A stretch of 64,000 bases of DNA from Thalassolituus sp. (lineage in GTDB: Bacteria > Pseudomonadota > Gammaproteobacteria > Pseudomonadales > Oceanobacteraceae). Below the pieces are notes generated by a model that was given only the letters and a program-made list of their open reading frames with translations, was not told the DNA's origin and did no database searches. The stretch spans positions 1 through 64,000 of the forward strand of contig PDUK01000003.1 of NCBI GenBank assembly GCA_006212115.1, written 5' to 3'. Shown here piece after piece: positions 17,744 to 25,155 of the stretch (within the stretch, counting starts at the first letter, position 1; the number at the start of each line of letters is the position of its first letter). The position numbers and the translations under genes are program-made.

Positions 17744-18748
17744 GCTCTGACGATATTGCAGGGGACTCATTCCCTGCCATCGCCGGAACGCTTTCGAAAA
17801 TGCACTGCTATCGGCAAAGCCCAACAAAGCACTGATTTCCGTGATCGGTACTCTGGTTGCCGACAGCAGTTGTTTCGCTCTACGCTCCCGCTCTGTGTCC
17901 AGCAACTGCTGAAAGCTGGTACCCGCCTCCGACAGCTTGCGCTGTAATGTACTCACACTCATACACAACAATGCGGCAATCTGTTCGCGATCGGTATCAA
18001 GATGAACCGCCTCCTGAAGACAGCGCGCGACCCTCACCATGACCTCAGGTTGCCGCACACGCTGTAGCTGTTCTTCCAATAGCGCCTGATGCATGCTTTC
18101 CAGTGCGGGTTCGCCACCGGGCAGAGGCTGGCGGAACCAATGTGATTCGTACACCAGTGAGTGACTGGCAGCACCGAACTCAGGACTGCATTGGTAAGCC
18201 CGCTCATAGTCTTCTTTATCCGCATCGGACACCGTAAAACCGAGTGTCACTTTCCTTGGTGGTACCGAACGACAGTACAGCCACTCACCAAAACGTTTCA
18301 CCAGAAGTAATACCGTATCAATCTGATGGCGATTGAACGACGGGTCCGCAGGCAGATAGGTCAGAGTCATCAGGTCATCCTTCTCAGACAGAGCAAACCG
18401 CCCGCCTTCACTGATCACCGACGAATAGCGCTCAGCCGTCATCAATGCGTCGATCAGATTCTGACTGTGCATAAGATTGATGGCCAGCAACGGAAAATGC
18501 AGTGGGGTCAGATAGTCGCCAAGTTGAAGACCCAGAGATCCTTCCGAAGCCGCGGCGGCGGCATTCCAGAGTTTCAGTGTGCGCGCCAGGTCAATTCGTC
18601 CATCCGTTTGCTCCAGTTCTGACAGTCTGATCTCTGCCTCACTCAGAAGAGCCTGAGCGTTCAGATCGAGGGCCCGAAACCCCTGACTGATGGCACGAAG
18701 CCATTGTGCTGATACCAATAACTGAGATGGGCCCGTTTCTGCTGTCAT
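17738..18748 (-). CDS. AraC-family transcriptional regulator
   Basis: The 336-residue protein has an N-terminal arabinose-binding-like (PF12625, OruR/ArgR type) domain and a C-terminal AraC DNA-binding domain with two helix-turn-helix motifs, the first in QIAALLCMSVSTLQRKLSEAG and the second in ITEISALLGFADSSAFSKAFR. I start at ATG 18748 (MTAETGPSQLL); the frame runs 33 residues further upstream but across the neighbouring promoter. It diverges from the Mpo1-like gene, which may be its target. The effector is unknown. Confidence 0.87.
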   Translation of the reverse strand: MTAETGPSQLLVSAQWLRAISQGFRALDLNAQALLSEAEIRLSELEQTDGRIDLARTLKLWNAAAAASEGSLGLQLGDYLTPLHFPLLAINLMHSQNLIDALMTAERYSSVISEGGRFALSEKDDLMTLTYLPADPSFNRHQIDTVLLLVKRFGEWLYCRSVPPRKVTLGFTVSDADKEDYERAYQCSPEFGAASHSLVYESHWFRQPLPGGEPALESMHQALLEEQLQRVRQPEVMVRVARCLQEAVHLDTDREQIAALLCMSVSTLQRKLSEAGTSFQQLLDTERERRAKQLLSATRVPITEISALLGFADSSAFSKAFRRWQGMSPLQYRQSL

Positions 18749-18845
18749 TATTACGCGATATCCTGAAACCAATTCATGAGCCAAAATGACAAGAAGCGAA
18801 TCCCGGTCTGGCCTAGACTCAATATAATAACAACGAACGGAGAGC

Positions 18846-19325
18846 ATGATGAGCCGTAAACACGTCGATGAGTGGTTTGCCGAATACGGTGAAAGCCACC
18901 AGAACCCCCTGAATAAACTAATCCATTGGTTTTGTGTTCCACTGATCTATCTGGTGATTTTCTGCTTGCTGTGGGAAATACCTCAACCAGACTGGCTGAC
19001 GGCGATTCCACTCGTGAACTGGGCTGTCCTCGGTGCCTTTATCACTATGGCATTCTATTTACGCTTATCACCGAAACTAGCTAAAGGGCTGGGGGTATTT
19101 ACTCTGATCTGCCTACTCTTCCCGCTTGCCTATGAGCAAATGACTGATATTCCCCTGTGGCTGAGCAGTATCGTGGCGTTTGTCATTCTCTGGATCATGC
19201 AATTCGTTGGTCACCACATTGAAGGGAAAAAACCTTCTTTCTTCAAAGACATCCAGTTTTTGCTCATTGGCCCGGCTTGGGTCATCGGATTTATCTACGA
19301 CCGACTCGGTATCGATTACCGCTGA
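18846..19325 (+). CDS. Mpo1-like (DUF962) membrane protein
   Basis: The 159-residue protein matches the Mpo1/YGL010w family, in which the yeast member is an iron-dependent 2-hydroxy fatty acid dioxygenase. The family histidines are visible in HVDEWFAEYGESHQNPLNKLIHW and in QFVGHHIEGKKPSFFKD. About four hydrophobic segments lie between them. CGGAGAG precedes ATG 18846. It diverges from the AraC gene. The bacterial substrate is not known. Confidence 0.87.
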   Translation: MMSRKHVDEWFAEYGESHQNPLNKLIHWFCVPLIYLVIFCLLWEIPQPDWLTAIPLVNWAVLGAFITMAFYLRLSPKLAKGLGVFTLICLLFPLAYEQMTDIPLWLSSIVAFVILWIMQFVGHHIEGKKPSFFKDIQFLLIGPAWVIGFIYDRLGIDYR

Positions 19326-19342
19326 GCTGACTAACCTGTCAG

Positions 19343-19360
19343 GCAGGCCACCCGGCCTGC
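19343..19360 (+). terminator. Hairpin after Mpo1-like gene
   Basis: GCAGGCC and GGCCTGC with a 4-base loop lie 18 bases after the stop. There is no T-run, so confidence is moderate. It sits just before an in-frame ATG of the next reading frame and argues for the later GTG start there. Confidence 0.45.
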
Positions 19361-19442
19361 TATGGCATTTGGCTGCACACCGACTATCCGTTATTTTCTG
19401 CTTACGTTCTCATTACAATTTACGATAGCAGGGATAGAGCCA

Positions 19443-19802
19443 GTGTTATTTTCACTGAAAGCGTCGGCAGGATTTTCCACTCTACAAACCACCGCAGGTA
19501 TTCTTATCAGCGGTATCCTGACAGGCACCGCATTGCATTACCTCCCCGATGTACTCGATCAGGCGGACCGAGAAGTTACGCGCTATGCGGCGTCGGCCGA
19601 GACCGTTCACGACGAAATATGGTCAACGTACGAAGAGGCACAGGGCATAAACGCCAAATCCCGACGGGAAACGGTGCGCCATGGGTTCTCTGCGGTAAAT
19701 GACCTTGTCGCCTCCCCCCTCGGCGGATACTGTTTTGACCCTAGGGAGCCTGCTAAGCCCTTGCAGGACTGCCCGCTAGTGACCGCTGACCAAAGCCGGT
19801 AA
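19443..19802 (+). CDS. Hypothetical small membrane protein
   Basis: I do not recognise this protein. From GTG 19443 (AGGGAT nine bases upstream) it is 119 residues: a hydrophobic segment TTAGILISGILTGTALHYL, then a charged, probably helical region, and a tail with two cysteines (GGYCFDP and QDCPL). An earlier ATG at 19362 abuts a hairpin and adds a less convincing N-terminus. Codon use looks like that of neighbours, but with no family evidence the call is moderate. Confidence 0.5.
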   Translation: MLFSLKASAGFSTLQTTAGILISGILTGTALHYLPDVLDQADREVTRYAASAETVHDEIWSTYEEAQGINAKSRRETVRHGFSAVNDLVASPLGGYCFDPREPAKPLQDCPLVTADQSR

Positions 19803-19917
19803 ACACGATGTTTCGGGCCGGTGAGCGTCTTTGATGAACACACACTCTCAGTGCGTATGAATCAGAGGTGTCGTAATAAAAAGATGATTTGCCTGAAACA
19901 GGCCCTAAGGAAACGTT

Positions 19918-20292
19918 ATGACTTTAGCTTACTGGTGCGTGCTGGCCGCAGCGCTTATGCCGTTCTTATTTACAGGTATCGCAAAGTTCACCGGTGGACG
20001 ATACAACAATTACTCACCGCGTGAATTTCTGGAGAAGCAGGACGGTTTCAGAAAACGTGCGCACTGGGCTCAACTGAACAGCTTTGAAGCCTTTCCATTT
20101 TTTGCCGCGGCAGTGATTATCGCCCATCAAACGGGTGGCGATCAGGGCTATATCGATATGCTGGCCGCCGCTTTCATCGGTATCCGTGTTGTTTACGGCG
20201 TAATGTATCTTGCCAACCTGGCAGCACTCCGTACGCTGGTATGGGCTGCGGGTCTCGCCTGTATTATTGCGATTTTCGTGTCAGGCGCCTGA
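19918..20292 (+). CDS. MAPEG-family membrane protein
   Basis: The 124-residue protein has four hydrophobic segments and the MAPEG pattern (membrane-associated proteins in eicosanoid and glutathione metabolism), including FLEKQDGFRKRAHWAQLNS-like FEAFPFFAAAV and IGIRVVYGVMYLAN. Bacterial members may have glutathione-dependent activity, but the substrate is unknown. ATG 19918 has AAGGAA upstream. A small hairpin, GCCTG/CAGGC, lies just before it at 19891-19903. Confidence 0.85.
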   Translation: MTLAYWCVLAAALMPFLFTGIAKFTGGRYNNYSPREFLEKQDGFRKRAHWAQLNSFEAFPFFAAAVIIAHQTGGDQGYIDMLAAAFIGIRVVYGVMYLANLAALRTLVWAAGLACIIAIFVSGA

Positions 20293-20307
20293 TCACGCCT
20301 TTCGGGG

Positions 20308-20556
20308 TCAGGCCGTAAGGTGATGGCCCCGTAACTTGTAGCAGTACGACGGATTGCAGTAGATCACGACCTGACGACCTTTATCCGGCGTCTGAATCAT
20401 GTAGAGATCGTTGAAGCCAGGCGAATGCTCAGAAAACATCGTATTCTTCAGAATCTGAGCGTGCCACTGGACGAACTGGTCACCTTCGGCCACGGACGAT
20501 TGATGCGCGAACGACCCCAGTGCCAGAGCCGCTGCTGCTGATAGCAGGTATTTCAT
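20308..20556 (-). CDS. Small secreted protein of unknown function
   Basis: I do not recognise this protein. From ATG 20556 it is 82 residues with a typical Sec signal peptide (MKYLLSAAAALALGSFAHQ) and a short mature part with a C-x4-C pair (YCNPSYCY), which could form a periplasmic disulfide. A very strong GAGGAGGGG Shine-Dalgarno lies before ATG 20556, so the longer frame start is rejected. The upstream inverted repeat CCTTCCC/GGGAAGG (20585-20604) may be an operator. Confidence 0.7.
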   Translation of the reverse strand: MKYLLSAAAALALGSFAHQSSVAEGDQFVQWHAQILKNTMFSEHSPGFNDLYMIQTPDKGRQVVIYCNPSYCYKLRGHHLTA

Positions 20557-20717
20557 TGATACCCCTCCTCGCTGACGCAAGTTACCTTCCCTGAATCGGG
20601 AAGGAACATAATCAGTATAGAAGTGCTTTCCGTGCCGGGCGGGGCTTTTCCGTTGAGTTTCGTAACGGGTTCACATCCACCCAAAAAAACAACGACAATG
20701 TGTTAGCAAGATCACAC

Positions 20718-21104
20718 TCAGGCGGTCTGCGCACGCTGTCGCATCGATACCATCAACTCGGCTTCGGCGCGAGCCACACCCAACGAGTCGATTAAATCGT
20801 CGGCAGATGCGCCCATACCGGCGAGCCTGGAGGCTTGCTCGAATCTGTTATCTACTTCGGATACAGCTGGACGCTGCTTTTCGGCCGTCGCTGCTTTCAC
20901 TTCAACCTGCTTCATTCTGCGCCCAAGACCAATGGCGCTCTTACTGATGGCGTCCTGTCCTTGTTGCAGATGCTGAATCTGCTGTTCCAGCAACTGCGTC
21001 TCTTTGCTCTGTTGACGAATCAATGCCACGATAAAACCTGCAGCAATGAGCAAAACCGAAAAGTTTCCAATCAGTAACCAATGAACCAGTGTCAGCGTTG
21101 GCAT
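20718..21104 (-). CDS. DUF2802 membrane-anchored protein
   Basis: 128 residues: an N-terminal membrane segment (WLLIGNFSVLLIAAGFIVALI), a coiled coil rich in Gln (LLEQQIQHLQQGQ), and a C-terminal helix-turn-helix-like DUF2802 domain (ASRLAGMGASADDLIDSLGVARAEAELM). In Pseudomonas a gene of this family also follows parC-parP-cheW, at the end of the fla/che region. Function unknown. It follows cheW by nine bases. Confidence 0.85.
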   Translation of the reverse strand: MPTLTLVHWLLIGNFSVLLIAAGFIVALIRQQSKETQLLEQQIQHLQQGQDAISKSAIGLGRRMKQVEVKAATAEKQRPAVSEVDNRFEQASRLAGMGASADDLIDSLGVARAEAELMVSMRQRAQTA

Positions 21105-21113
21105 GACAGACTC

Positions 21114-21593
21114 CTATAGACCGTGAAGTTCTGTCCACTCCTCGTCTGTCATCAGTTTTTCAAGGTCCACCAGAATAAGAAGCTCTTCATTCTTATGGCA
21201 GACACCCTGAATAAACTTGGCGCTTTCTTCGTTGCCGACATTCGGAGTGGTTTCAATTTCTGACTGACGTAGATAAACCACTTCAGCCACTGCATCCACG
21301 AGAATACCGACGACCTGATTTTCCGCTTCGATAATGACGATACGGGTCTGGTCTGTCGTGTCTGCTGTCGGCAAGCCAAAACGCTGTCGGGTATCGATCA
21401 CAGTGACCACATTACCCCGCAGGTTGATGATGCCCAGAACGTAAGGGGGAGCCCCCGGAACCGGTGCGATCTCGGTATAACGCAGTACTTCCTGAACCTG
21501 CATTACGTTGATACCGTAACTCTCGTTTTCAAGCCGGAAGGTCACCCATTGGAGTACCGGATCTTCCGCACTTTTAGCGGCAATTGCTGACAT
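21114..21593 (-). CDS. cheW: Chemotaxis coupling protein CheW (flagellar F6 system)
   Basis: Links receptors to CheA in chemoreceptor arrays. The single CheW domain spans the whole 159-residue protein: YGINVMQVQEVLRY, VLGIINLRGNVVTVIDTR and GVCHKNEELLILVDLEKL. GAGGATG-type Shine-Dalgarno precedes the ATG. Its place after parP makes it the coupling protein of the fliA-linked CheA. A sigma-54-like site lies in the 145-base gap upstream. Confidence 0.94.
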   Translation of the reverse strand: MSAIAAKSAEDPVLQWVTFRLENESYGINVMQVQEVLRYTEIAPVPGAPPYVLGIINLRGNVVTVIDTRQRFGLPTADTTDQTRIVIIEAENQVVGILVDAVAEVVYLRQSEIETTPNVGNEESAKFIQGVCHKNEELLILVDLEKLMTDEEWTELHGL

Positions 21594-21668
21594 AAAACAT
21601 CCTCGCTAAGAAAGGCCGTTGCCTGACAGTGTCAAAAACACTACAAACCTCTCCTAACTATAGATCAG

Positions 21669-21684
21669 AGCACAAAGTGTACCA
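21669..21684 (-). promoter_or_regulatory. Sigma-54-like site upstream of cheW
   Basis: Minus strand TGGTACACTTTGTGCT has GG and GC exactly 10 bases apart and matches the -24/-12 consensus at most but not all other positions. It lies about 75 bases before the cheW ATG. Weaker than the sites before the fli operons. Confidence 0.4.
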
Positions 21685-21738
21685 GCCGAAATGAAGGTAA
21701 ATTTTGTAACGGATGAGGTTGACGTGAAAACCGTGATT

Positions 21739-22644
21739 TTACGGAGCCGGACTGCGCTGATAAGAGTCGAGAAGTTCCACCAGACTGGGGACATCAAGCA
21801 GCGCACACATCTCAGATATGACGGTACCCGCTAACCAGGGTCGCTTAGTCGCGTCGCTACGCCATTTTATTGACTCATTTCCTAGTGTGACTGTGTCATT
21901 TATTCCTTCACATGCGAGGGCCCACGGGGTACGGTCAAGCTGTATCAGATACTCATAACCGGTATCACGCAGGGACACTCCCCTCTCAGGCATGATCAAT
22001 TTCGCACTGTCGACGACAGTTAATTTTTCACCGTCGCTTTGCCAAACACCCAACGACCAATCTGACTGACCAAACAAGGGCGTAACCTTCATACCAGCGG
22101 CGGGGTGCACTCCGCCCAACTGAGATAAAGGAATCGCTAATTTAAGACCTGCGACCCGGAACAACAGACATTCCACTCCCTGAGCCGACTCCCAGTGTAA
22201 ATCCTGCTTCGTCGCCAGACCCGGCGCTTCTTGGGTTGATTGTGTTGCTTGTGCCAGATCGTATGGGTCCCACTCCTGAATTTCGTCGACGCCGACTGGG
22301 TCAGTCGCTGTATCAAGTGCTGTGCCAGTACTGGTCTCAACCGTCAGCGAGTCCGTTACTTTCAGACTTTCTGTTTCTTCGATTAAGGTACGGGTGACAG
22401 GTCCCGGATCAAGATTAACGGTGGTGACGACAGTGGTAGGACTGGCTTCCGCCACTGGCTCAGGAGGCTCAATGGCCTCAGGTACGTTCACAGGGGGAGT
22501 GTCGGACGAAGCAGGCGTCGCTTCAGTCGCCACAACCAATAATTGGTCCAGATAATTCTGTAAGACACCATCAACCTGATTGGCCTCACGAGGAGGAGAA
22601 ACAACTGATTCTTCTGAAACTTCAGAACGACGAGAATCAGGCAT
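21739..22644 (-). CDS. parP: CheW-domain array protein ParP
   Basis: The 301-residue protein has a low-complexity Thr/Pro/Val-rich N-terminal two-thirds and a CheW-like C-terminal domain (LLFRVAGLKLAIPLSQLGGV to the end). It corresponds by position (after parC, before cheW) to ParP of Vibrio and the CheW-like gene of Pseudomonas, which hold CheA in polar arrays with ParC. Residues 28-36 (LQNYLDQLL) resemble a motif in the protein encoded just upstream. Its ATG overlaps that gene by eight bases. Confidence 0.75.
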   Translation of the reverse strand: MPDSRRSEVSEESVVSPPREANQVDGVLQNYLDQLLVVATEATPASSDTPPVNVPEAIEPPEPVAEASPTTVVTTVNLDPGPVTRTLIEETESLKVTDSLTVETSTGTALDTATDPVGVDEIQEWDPYDLAQATQSTQEAPGLATKQDLHWESAQGVECLLFRVAGLKLAIPLSQLGGVHPAAGMKVTPLFGQSDWSLGVWQSDGEKLTVVDSAKLIMPERGVSLRDTGYEYLIQLDRTPWALACEGINDTVTLGNESIKWRSDATKRPWLAGTVISEMCALLDVPSLVELLDSYQRSPAP

Positions 22645-22984
22645 TGAGTACTCCTGCGCAGCACTTCAGAACAGTCTGCTTAACCCGACCCGGCTCCAGC
22701 TCACCGGCAACGCGCAGTAACTCCAGCGCCATAATACGGTCGGTTGTTTTATCTCCCGACTGGCGAGGTGCAAAGAGCGTCGTCATCCGCCGACCCACTG
22801 CAATCGTATCCGTAGGATGGAGACACGCCTCTGATTCGATCAACTGCACCGGGGCCGCTTCTTCAGCAACATCCAGACTTCCGGCTAACAACTCACTGAC
22901 GATAGCCTTTTTAGCATCAACCTCATCAACGGTTGTCAGGAGGCTGTCGAAGTACCCCATCAGGATGTCGCTGTTACCGCTCAT
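22637..22984 (-). CDS. Unknown protein between parC and parP
   Basis: I do not recognise this 115-residue protein. It has an amphipathic N-terminus with LMGYFDSLLTTVDE, an acidic centre and a more basic C-terminal half ending in a double-cysteine helix (KQTVLKCCAGVLN). It overlaps parP by eight bases and starts two bases after the parC stop, so it must be co-translated with both. Pseudomonas lacks a gene at this spot as far as I know. A role in ParC/ParP array positioning is inferred from position only. Confidence 0.7.
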   Translation of the reverse strand: MSGNSDILMGYFDSLLTTVDEVDAKKAIVSELLAGSLDVAEEAAPVQLIESEACLHPTDTIAVGRRMTTLFAPRQSGDKTTDRIMALELLRVAGELEPGRVKQTVLKCCAGVLNA

Positions 22985-22986
22985 GC

Positions 22987-23760
22987 TTATGACTCACCTT
23001 TATGAAGGTGTGAAAGCAAGTGTCGGTATGCGCGCACGCCACGGGTCTCGGCATCGAGCTGATGCGGAAAAATACCCTGATGACTGGCGTCCCGTAAGCG
23101 GGTATCCACGGGAATGGCTTCATCCCACAGAGAACCCTGGTACGTCCGGCGCATTTCTTTAAGACTGGTGAGTGACGCCGATGTCCGTCGGTCAAACAGA
23201 GTCGGTACGATGGTATAAGGAAGCTCCCGCTTCTGAGACTTCATCACCATCTTCAAGGTATGAACCATGCGCTCGAGACCTTTTAATGCAAGGTGCTCGG
23301 TCTGGGTAGGAATCACCAGCTGTTGGCATGCCGCCAATGCGTTTACGAGTAACACACCCAATATGGGCGGAGTGTCGAGCAACGCGTAATCGTAGTCGTC
23401 CCACAGCTGAGCAAGACTTCGTGCCAGCACCAGCCCCATTCCATCCTGGCCACTGACCTGACGCTCCAGCGTGGCCAACGAGGTCGTTGCGGGCAACATA
23501 GCCACGTTATCAAGACTGGTTGGCTTCAGAGTGTCGCGAATATAGTCGACATTACGCCAGCGCTGTTCGAAAAAAAGATGATACAGACTGCGGTCAAGAC
23601 CATCCGGGTCCTGACCAAAATAACTGGTTAGCGAACCGTGAGGGTCCAGATCGACCAACAGAACACGATGCCCTTGCGCAGCCAACAAACCACCCAACGA
23701 CACCACGGAGGTCGTCTTACCGACACCACCTTTCTGATTGGAAATGGACCAGATTTTCAC
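22987..23760 (-). CDS. parC: ParA/MinD-like ATPase ParC for chemoreceptor array positioning
   Basis: Deviant Walker A ATPase (QKGGVGKTT about residues 9-17 from GTG 23760) with DLDPHGSLTSYFG and LLDTPPILGVLLVNAL as Walker A' and B regions. In Vibrio ParC places chemotaxis arrays at the cell pole. The GTG start at 23760 has an AGAGGAAG Shine-Dalgarno; another GTG at 23784 adds eight basic residues and is less likely. First gene of parC-unknown-parP-cheW-DUF2802. In Pseudomonas motC-motD precede it, but not here. Confidence 0.9.
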   Translation of the reverse strand: MKIWSISNQKGGVGKTTSVVSLGGLLAAQGHRVLLVDLDPHGSLTSYFGQDPDGLDRSLYHLFFEQRWRNVDYIRDTLKPTSLDNVAMLPATTSLATLERQVSGQDGMGLVLARSLAQLWDDYDYALLDTPPILGVLLVNALAACQQLVIPTQTEHLALKGLERMVHTLKMVMKSQKRELPYTIVPTLFDRRTSASLTSLKEMRRTYQGSLWDEAIPVDTRLRDASHQGIFPHQLDAETRGVRAYRHLLSHLHKGES

Positions 23761-24080
23761 GTTGGGCTTCCTCTTAATCCGCACAAGCTCTCTGACAGAG
23801 TACAGAATAATTCACTGTATACAGTACAAACATTTTCTGTGCGTACCGTCATAACGTATCGACCAATACGGCACCTGCTTTAACAGAAGCAAATTTCGTG
23901 TCAGTTTTCAGGCATGCGGACTTAATTCGCCGACTATTTAACTGCTCTGCCCATGTACCCTAGCCGAAGCTCCGTCGCTCGCGGCTGAAATCGGACGAAT
24001 ATTGAGTGGTAAGTTAGTGATTAAAGGAGAATGACGCCCAACCTGTCGAGTGTGGGCGCAGAGGCGGCAAGAGGCTGCCG
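23761..24080. other. Gap between parC and cheB
   Basis: About 320 bases with no gene. In Pseudomonas this position holds motC and motD, and I see no remnant of them in any frame. The gap contains the perfect 12-base palindrome ACTGTATACAGT (23814-23825), about 55 bases upstream of parC, and a GC-rich inverted repeat CGCCCA/TGGGCG near the cheB side that may terminate the upstream operon. Confidence 0.6.
23814..23825. promoter_or_regulatory. 12-base palindrome upstream of parC
   Basis: ACTGTATACAGT is a perfect palindrome in the likely parC promoter. It is shorter than a LexA box (CTGT-N8-ACAG) and does not match one. Operator candidate only. Confidence 0.35.
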
Positions 24081-25142
24081 TTAAATATCTTTAGAAAGAC
24101 GTTCGCTGACCTGATCAAGCGACACGACGGAATCAACAAGCCCAGCATTTACGACCGCCATTGGCATACCGTAAATAACACAGCTCGCTTCATCCTGAGC
24201 CCATAAGTGACCACCCGCTTGCTTCAACAAGCGAGCGCCCTCTCGTCCATCAGCGCCCATCCCGGTAAGTACGACTCCCAAGGCTTTCGAGCCATAATGT
24301 TTCGCCGCCGAAGCCAGCGCAATATCCACACTCGGGCGATAACTGACACGCTCGTCGCTGTCGAGAATATGGACAGAGCCACCTTGACGGCGATCAACAA
24401 TCAGCTGCTTTCCACCGGGAGCAACATACACATGCCCCGGCCTGAGCACGTCACCCTCTTGGGCTTCCTTCACTGTTAACCCGCTCAGGTTGTTCAGTCG
24501 CTCTGCAAACGCTGAGGTAAAAGACGCAGGCATGTGCTGAACGATAACAATGGGCTTATTAAAGTTGGATGGAAGCGTTTTAAATATTTTCTGCAGCGCC
24601 GCCGGGCCACCGGTTGATGTCCCGATAACGACCAGTTCGATACCACGTAATTTCTCGCGTGGGCCTTCATCAGCTGAAGACCCAGATGGGGCTTGGGTCA
24701 CTCGGGTTGGTGCTGGCTGAACAGCCTTGGCATTTGCTTTGAGGCGACCTCGTGCGACTGCCTGAATCTTTTCCGCAAGTAACTTACGAATTGAAGCCGA
24801 ATTGCGCGCAATCGCATCAAAATTCTTAGGAAGAAAATCGACCGCCCCTGCATCCAGAGCGTCCAGTGTTACTCGGGCACCCTCAAAGGTAAGAGATGAA
24901 AACATCAGAACGGGAACGGGACGCGATGCCATGATTTTACGAACTGCTGTGATGCCATCCATCACCGGCATCTCGTAGTCCATCGTGATCACATCAGGCT
25001 TGAGGCTTTCATTCAGTTCAATGGCTTGGAGTCCGTTCTCTGCAACACCTATGACTTCCAGATTTGCATCTGCATTGATGATGTCCGTTACCCGGCGGCG
25101 GAAAAACCCTGAATCGTCCACCACCAGTACTTTTAATGCCAT
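24081..25142 (-). CDS. cheB: Chemotaxis methylesterase/glutaminase CheB (F6 system)
   Basis: Demethylates chemoreceptors for adaptation. The 353-residue protein has an N-terminal receiver with phospho-aspartate in DVITMDYEMPVMDG, a linker, and the esterase domain with GTSTGGPAAL (catalytic Ser), VIVQHMPASF (His) and VLTGMGADGREG (Asp). It follows cheA by 13 bases. The matching cheR is not in this cluster, so the CheR in the second cluster or one elsewhere must serve it. Confidence 0.95.
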   Translation of the reverse strand: MALKVLVVDDSGFFRRRVTDIINADANLEVIGVAENGLQAIELNESLKPDVITMDYEMPVMDGITAVRKIMASRPVPVLMFSSLTFEGARVTLDALDAGAVDFLPKNFDAIARNSASIRKLLAEKIQAVARGRLKANAKAVQPAPTRVTQAPSGSSADEGPREKLRGIELVVIGTSTGGPAALQKIFKTLPSNFNKPIVIVQHMPASFTSAFAERLNNLSGLTVKEAQEGDVLRPGHVYVAPGGKQLIVDRRQGGSVHILDSDERVSYRPSVDIALASAAKHYGSKALGVVLTGMGADGREGARLLKQAGGHLWAQDEASCVIYGMPMAVVNAGLVDSVVSLDQVSERLSKDI

Positions 25143-25155
25143 GTTACTTCCTGTT

